A model generated the notes under the pieces. The model had not been told where the DNA came from, made no database searches, and saw only the letters and a program-made list of their open reading frames with translations. Shown in pieces: positions 61,383-64,000 of a stretch of 64,000 bases of DNA. The DNA comes from Hominenteromicrobium mulieris. Its GTDB lineage: Bacteria > Bacillota > Clostridia > Oscillospirales > Acutalibacteraceae. The number at the start of each line of letters is the position of its first letter. Position 1 is the stretch's first letter. The position numbers and the translations under genes are program-made. The stretch covers positions 310,001 to 374,000 of the forward strand of contig JAJJOY010000003.1 of NCBI GenBank assembly GCA_021029595.1, in the 5' to 3' direction.

Positions 61383-62501
61383 ATGGCAAATGTAAGAGTT
61401 GGCTTTATCGGCTGCGGCGGTATTGCAAACGGCAAGCACTTCCCGGGCATGGCCCAGCAGGAAGGCGTAGATATGTGCGCATTCTGCGACCTCATTCTTG
61501 AGAGAGCAGAAAAGGCCGCTAAAGAGTACGGCACCCCGGACGCTAAGGTTTACACCGATTATCATGAGCTTCTGGCAGACCCGACGATCGACGCTGTTCA
61601 CGTTCTGACCCCGAACGTTGCACACTGCGAGATCACCGTTGCTGCTCTTGAGGCTGGCAAGCACGTTCTGTGCGAGAAGCCGATGGCTGCTACCCCGGCT
61701 GACGCTAAGAAGATGCTTGAAGCAAGAGACAGAACCGGCAAGATGCTGACGATCGGCTATCAGTATCGTCACTTCCCGGAGAACCAGGTTGCTAAGAAGG
61801 TTGTCGATTCCGGCGCTCTTGGCGATGTTTACTATGCAGAGGCTACATACCTCCGCCGCCGTGGCGTTCCGACCTGGGGCGTGTTCACGGATAAGGCAAA
61901 GCAGGGCGGCGGTCCGCTGATCGACATCGGTACGCATGCTCTTGACCTCACGCTGTTCCTCATGAACAACTACGATGTTGACTATGTTTGCGGCACTTCC
62001 TTCGAGAAGCTCGGCCACACGCTCGATGCTAAGCATCAGGGTCAGGTCAACTACCGCGGTGAGTTCGATACCTGGAACAACGAGACCTACGACGTTGAAG
62101 ACTCCGCTGTTGGCTTCATCAAGATGAAGAACGGCGCTACGATTGTTCTGCGCGCTGCTTGGGCTATCAACATGGCTGAAGACTACGCTGCAAACGGCGA
62201 AGCTTACACGATGCTGGCTGGTACCGAGGGCGGCCTCGATACGAAGGAAGGCCGTGTCCGTCTGAACCATGTTGTTGCTGAGTACCCGACCATTTCTTGG
62301 GTTGGCAACAAGGTCAGAGGTTTCATCCCGGGCTTCTCTCAGGGTCCGGCACCGAAGTCCAAGGAAGCTGAGATCTGGGTCAAGGCTCTGAAGGGCGAAG
62401 GCGAGCTGTTTGTTACGGCTGATCAGGCTTATGTCGTCACGAGAATCCTCGATGCGATCTATGAGTCCAACAGAACCGGCAAGCCTGTTTACTTCGACTA
62501 A
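61383..62501 (+). CDS. Gfo/Idh/MocA family NAD(P)-dependent oxidoreductase
   Basis: A 372-residue sugar or inositol dehydrogenase. VGFIGCGGIANGKH is the Rossmann nucleotide loop, LCEKPMA carries the conserved Lys, and GGGPLIDIGTHALDL holds the catalytic histidine. GGAGG precedes the ATG. Codon choice is strongly biased (many GCT, AAG and GTT), unlike the GCC/GCG habit of most neighbours, a sign of high expression. The following isomerase/epimerase suggests one pathway for an inositol- or keto-sugar-type substrate. Confidence 0.92.
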   Translation: MANVRVGFIGCGGIANGKHFPGMAQQEGVDMCAFCDLILERAEKAAKEYGTPDAKVYTDYHELLADPTIDAVHVLTPNVAHCEITVAALEAGKHVLCEKPMAATPADAKKMLEARDRTGKMLTIGYQYRHFPENQVAKKVVDSGALGDVYYAEATYLRRRGVPTWGVFTDKAKQGGGPLIDIGTHALDLTLFLMNNYDVDYVCGTSFEKLGHTLDAKHQGQVNYRGEFDTWNNETYDVEDSAVGFIKMKNGATIVLRAAWAINMAEDYAANGEAYTMLAGTEGGLDTKEGRVRLNHVVAEYPTISWVGNKVRGFIPGFSQGPAPKSKEAEIWVKALKGEGELFVTADQAYVVTRILDAIYESNRTGKPVYFD

Positions 62502-62520
62502 TTTTAATCAGTACATTTTG

Positions 62521-62555
62521 TGTGCGGCGGCATTTCGTGTCGCCGCACATTTTTT
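62521..62555 (+). terminator. Terminator after the oxidoreductase gene
   Basis: TGTGCGGCG (62521-62529) pairs with CGCCGCACA (62541-62549), followed by six T, only 50 nt before the next gene. Some read-through would be needed if the two genes share a promoter. Confidence 0.85.
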
Positions 62556-62605
62556 AAGGCGGAGTTTCCGCAAACGTTATAATTTTCAGAAAGGTGTTTT
62601 TTCCC

Positions 62606-63457
62606 ATGGAAAATATCAATGTCCAGGTTTATTCCCTGGTTTCCGAGCCGATTAGCCCGATTGAGAAGCTGAAGACCATTGCAAAGCTTGGTTTTGCAGG
62701 CGCAGAGTTCACTGCGGACTTCACGGAAGTGCCGGTTGAAGAAATGAAGAAGGTTCTCGCAGAGAACAATTTGAAGGTCGATTCCGCTCACGTCGGTCTG
62801 GATCAGATTGAAGGCGTTCTCCCCTACTTTGCAGAGCTGGGCGCAAAGCTTGTCATCTGCCCGATGACAAATTTCTGCAACAAGGCAGAAGCTGAAGAAG
62901 TTGCAGCAGAACTCAACCGCCTCGGCAACATTGCGAAGCAGTACGGCATCAAGATCGGCTACCACAACCACACCGACGAGTTCTATGTGGACGAGGGCAA
63001 GTATCTTTATGACTGGCTCATCGATGCATGTGACCCGGAAGTTACGGCTTTCCAGCTTGACTGCGGCTGGTGCAGCGCAGCAGGCGTAAACCCGGTAGAC
63101 TTCATCAACAGCCACGCAGGCCGCATTGCAAGCATCCACATTAAGGAAAACGGCGGCGTTATCGGCGCAAACAAGCCGCAGTCCCGCCACGACACCACCC
63201 CGCGCTTCAAGTTTGAGAAAGACGCTGACGGCAAGCCGATCTTCCCGCCGGAGTTCCTCAAGATGAAGGAAGAGCACGACAAGCTGAACGTGCCGCAGGG
63301 CCAGGGCATTGTGGACTGGAAGGCTGTTAAGGCAGCTGCCGACGCACAGTGCGACAACGTCATTTACGTTGTTGAGCGTGAAGCCAGCTACAACGACCCG
63401 CAGGATCGCGTAGCTTGCCTTGCTGAAGACATTGCATGGCTGAAGGCTAACCTGTAA
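62606..63457 (+). CDS. Sugar phosphate isomerase/epimerase (xylose isomerase-like TIM barrel)
   Basis: A 283-residue AP-endonuclease-2-type barrel related to IolE/IolI and tagatose epimerases. GFAGAEFTADF, IKIGYHNHTDEF (metal-site His/Glu region), FQLDCGWCSAAG and IASIHIKEN follow the family order. The ATG at 62606 was preferred over the GTG four codons earlier. Paired with the oxidoreductase as in inositol or rare-sugar catabolism. Confidence 0.9.
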   Translation: MENINVQVYSLVSEPISPIEKLKTIAKLGFAGAEFTADFTEVPVEEMKKVLAENNLKVDSAHVGLDQIEGVLPYFAELGAKLVICPMTNFCNKAEAEEVAAELNRLGNIAKQYGIKIGYHNHTDEFYVDEGKYLYDWLIDACDPEVTAFQLDCGWCSAAGVNPVDFINSHAGRIASIHIKENGGVIGANKPQSRHDTTPRFKFEKDADGKPIFPPEFLKMKEEHDKLNVPQGQGIVDWKAVKAAADAQCDNVIYVVEREASYNDPQDRVACLAEDIAWLKANL

Positions 63458-63476
63458 TTTAATTTAATGCAAAATG

Positions 63477-63508
63477 AGCCGAGCACAGAAGTTGTGTTCG
63501 GCTTTTTT
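63477..63508 (+). terminator. Terminator after the isomerase gene
   Basis: AGCCGA (63477-63482) pairs with TCGGCT (63498-63503), extended inward by CACA/TGTG pairing, followed by a T-run. Confidence 0.85.
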
Positions 63509-63544
63509 GTTGCGCAAAAAAAGAAGCTTGCGGGGAACATAGCG

Positions 63545-63632
63545 TAGCGACACTAAAAATTTCGCCCGCCTTTTCAAAGGCAGAGGGGACTTGGGGCAGT
63601 GCCCCAAGTCCCCTCAAGTTTTCTCGAAGAAA
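63545..63632 (-). repeat. Three-hairpin repeat, copy 3 (inverted, diverged)
   Basis: Read on the minus strand: a short hairpin (63620-63632), a 14 bp perfect hairpin (63584-63614), then CTGCCTT/AAGGCGG with a TGAA loop (63566-63583) and the tail GCGAAATTTTTAG. The order and tail match copies 1 and 2. Here the middle hairpin could also terminate the esterase transcript. Confidence 0.65.
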
Positions 63633-63683
63633 GTTTAAATCAAAGCTTTTATTCGTTCGCTTTCACAGGCAAATGCGAAGCGC

Positions 63684-64000
63684 TTAGTGCTGGATCTGCT
63701 GCTCTTCCTCGTCATCGTTATGGCTCCACGGCGAGGGGGCCAATTTTTTATGCAGCGCAACAAGCTCGTGGTCGTAGTTATGTCTGACCTCACACTTTTT
63801 GTCGAAAATCATGGTCGCTTCGTCGTCTGCGGTGCAAGCCGGCCACTCCGGCAGGTCTTCGCTGGACGGTTTGCCGTCACGCGCGAAGTTGAGCCACGCG
63901 TCGCACATCTGCTTTTCGAGCAAGTCGGTCACGCCGGGCTCGTTATACGCGGCGACGAGGCTCGTGTTATGGAACACAAACGGGATCTCGCTGCAATGCC
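63684..64000 (-). CDS. Carboxylesterase type B, C-terminal part (cut by window edge)
   Basis: The frame is open to the right edge of the window. It reads HCSEIPFVFHNT at the edge, where the His belongs to the catalytic triad region of type-B carboxylesterases, then LLEKQMCDAWLNFARDGKPSS and LPEWPAC, which are typical of the last 80 residues of the family. It ends with an acidic, Gln-rich tail. At least 104 residues are present; the start lies outside. Confidence 0.85.
   Translation of the reverse strand, partial: HCSEIPFVFHNTSLVAAYNEPGVTDLLEKQMCDAWLNFARDGKPSSEDLPEWPACTADDEATMIFDKKCEVRHNYDHELVALHKKLAPSPWSHNDDEEEQQIQH

Overview
The window looks like a chromosomal segment of a fairly GC-rich Gram-positive member of the Clostridia, probably a gut Oscillospiraceae/Ruminococcaceae. 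This rests on gene content and order: a SpoVD-type penicillin-binding protein with PASTA domains, the ylxM-ffh-rpsP-khpA-rimM-trmD order, a stand-alone HPr, an archaeal-type (short) ProRS, a DUF4317 gene and strong AGGAGG ribosome binding sites. Promoters with TTGACA/TATAAT boxes at 17 bp are visible in front of many operons. No phage, CRISPR array or insertion sequence was recognised.

Layout. 1-8.1 kb: a GH36 alpha-galactosidase with its own promoter, a small coiled-coil ORF, a zinc-ribbon membrane protein with a truncated DUF362 fragment in front of it, a GT2 glycosyltransferase, PepD dipeptidase, a CDF cation exporter and a VOC protein. 8.1-20 kb: a minus-strand division and cell wall cluster (rsmH, ftsL, spoVD-like PBP, mraY, ftsW, murG, murA, divIB, ftsZ). 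It lacks mraZ, murC-murF and ftsA. 20.4-28.5 kb: housekeeping genes (coiled-coil protein, coaD, rsmD, uvrC, HPr, then the ylxM-ffh-rpsP-khpA-rimM-trmD operon). 28.7-36 kb: a zinc-ribbon/XRE pair facing each other across twin operators, a threonine aldolase, an M42 aminopeptidase, DUF4317, GluQ and a MATE exporter. 36.2-45.1 kb: a complete Opp-type ABC importer with a structured leader of about 400 nt, divergent from a GH13 alpha-glucosidase across a 1.15 kb intergenic region. 45.4-49.8 kb: tRNA-Ala(CGC), a CBS/DRTGG Mn-pyrophosphatase, an MFS transporter gene interrupted by an in-frame TGA, and a divergent AraC regulator. 49.8-58.8 kb: a nearly complete shikimate/phenylalanine/tyrosine operon (aroE-aroK-aroF-tyrA-aroB-aroA-aroC-pheA plus a GNAT gene). 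An intrinsic terminator sits in the leader of aroF. 58.9-64 kb: acpP, proS, a Gfo/Idh/MocA dehydrogenase with a sugar isomerase/epimerase, and the 3' end of a type-B carboxylesterase.

The most interesting signals are outside the coding genes: (i) an attenuator-like leader before the DAHP synthase gene, with two candidate aromatic-containing leader peptides; (ii) a three-copy family of consecutive hairpins whose arms differ between copies but keep pairing; (iii) the long hairpin-rich leader of the Opp operon, with GAAA-CG-TTTC sites beyond it; (iv) twin TCTCAnnnTGAGA palindromes, one exactly filling part of a promoter spacer; (v) CTGTAAAG motifs shared by the ftsZ leader and the ylxM operon start; and (vi) gene remnants (DUF362 N-terminus, interrupted MFS gene, coding-like tail after the ppaC stop). 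All functional calls are made by recognising motifs and family resemblance by eye, without database searches.
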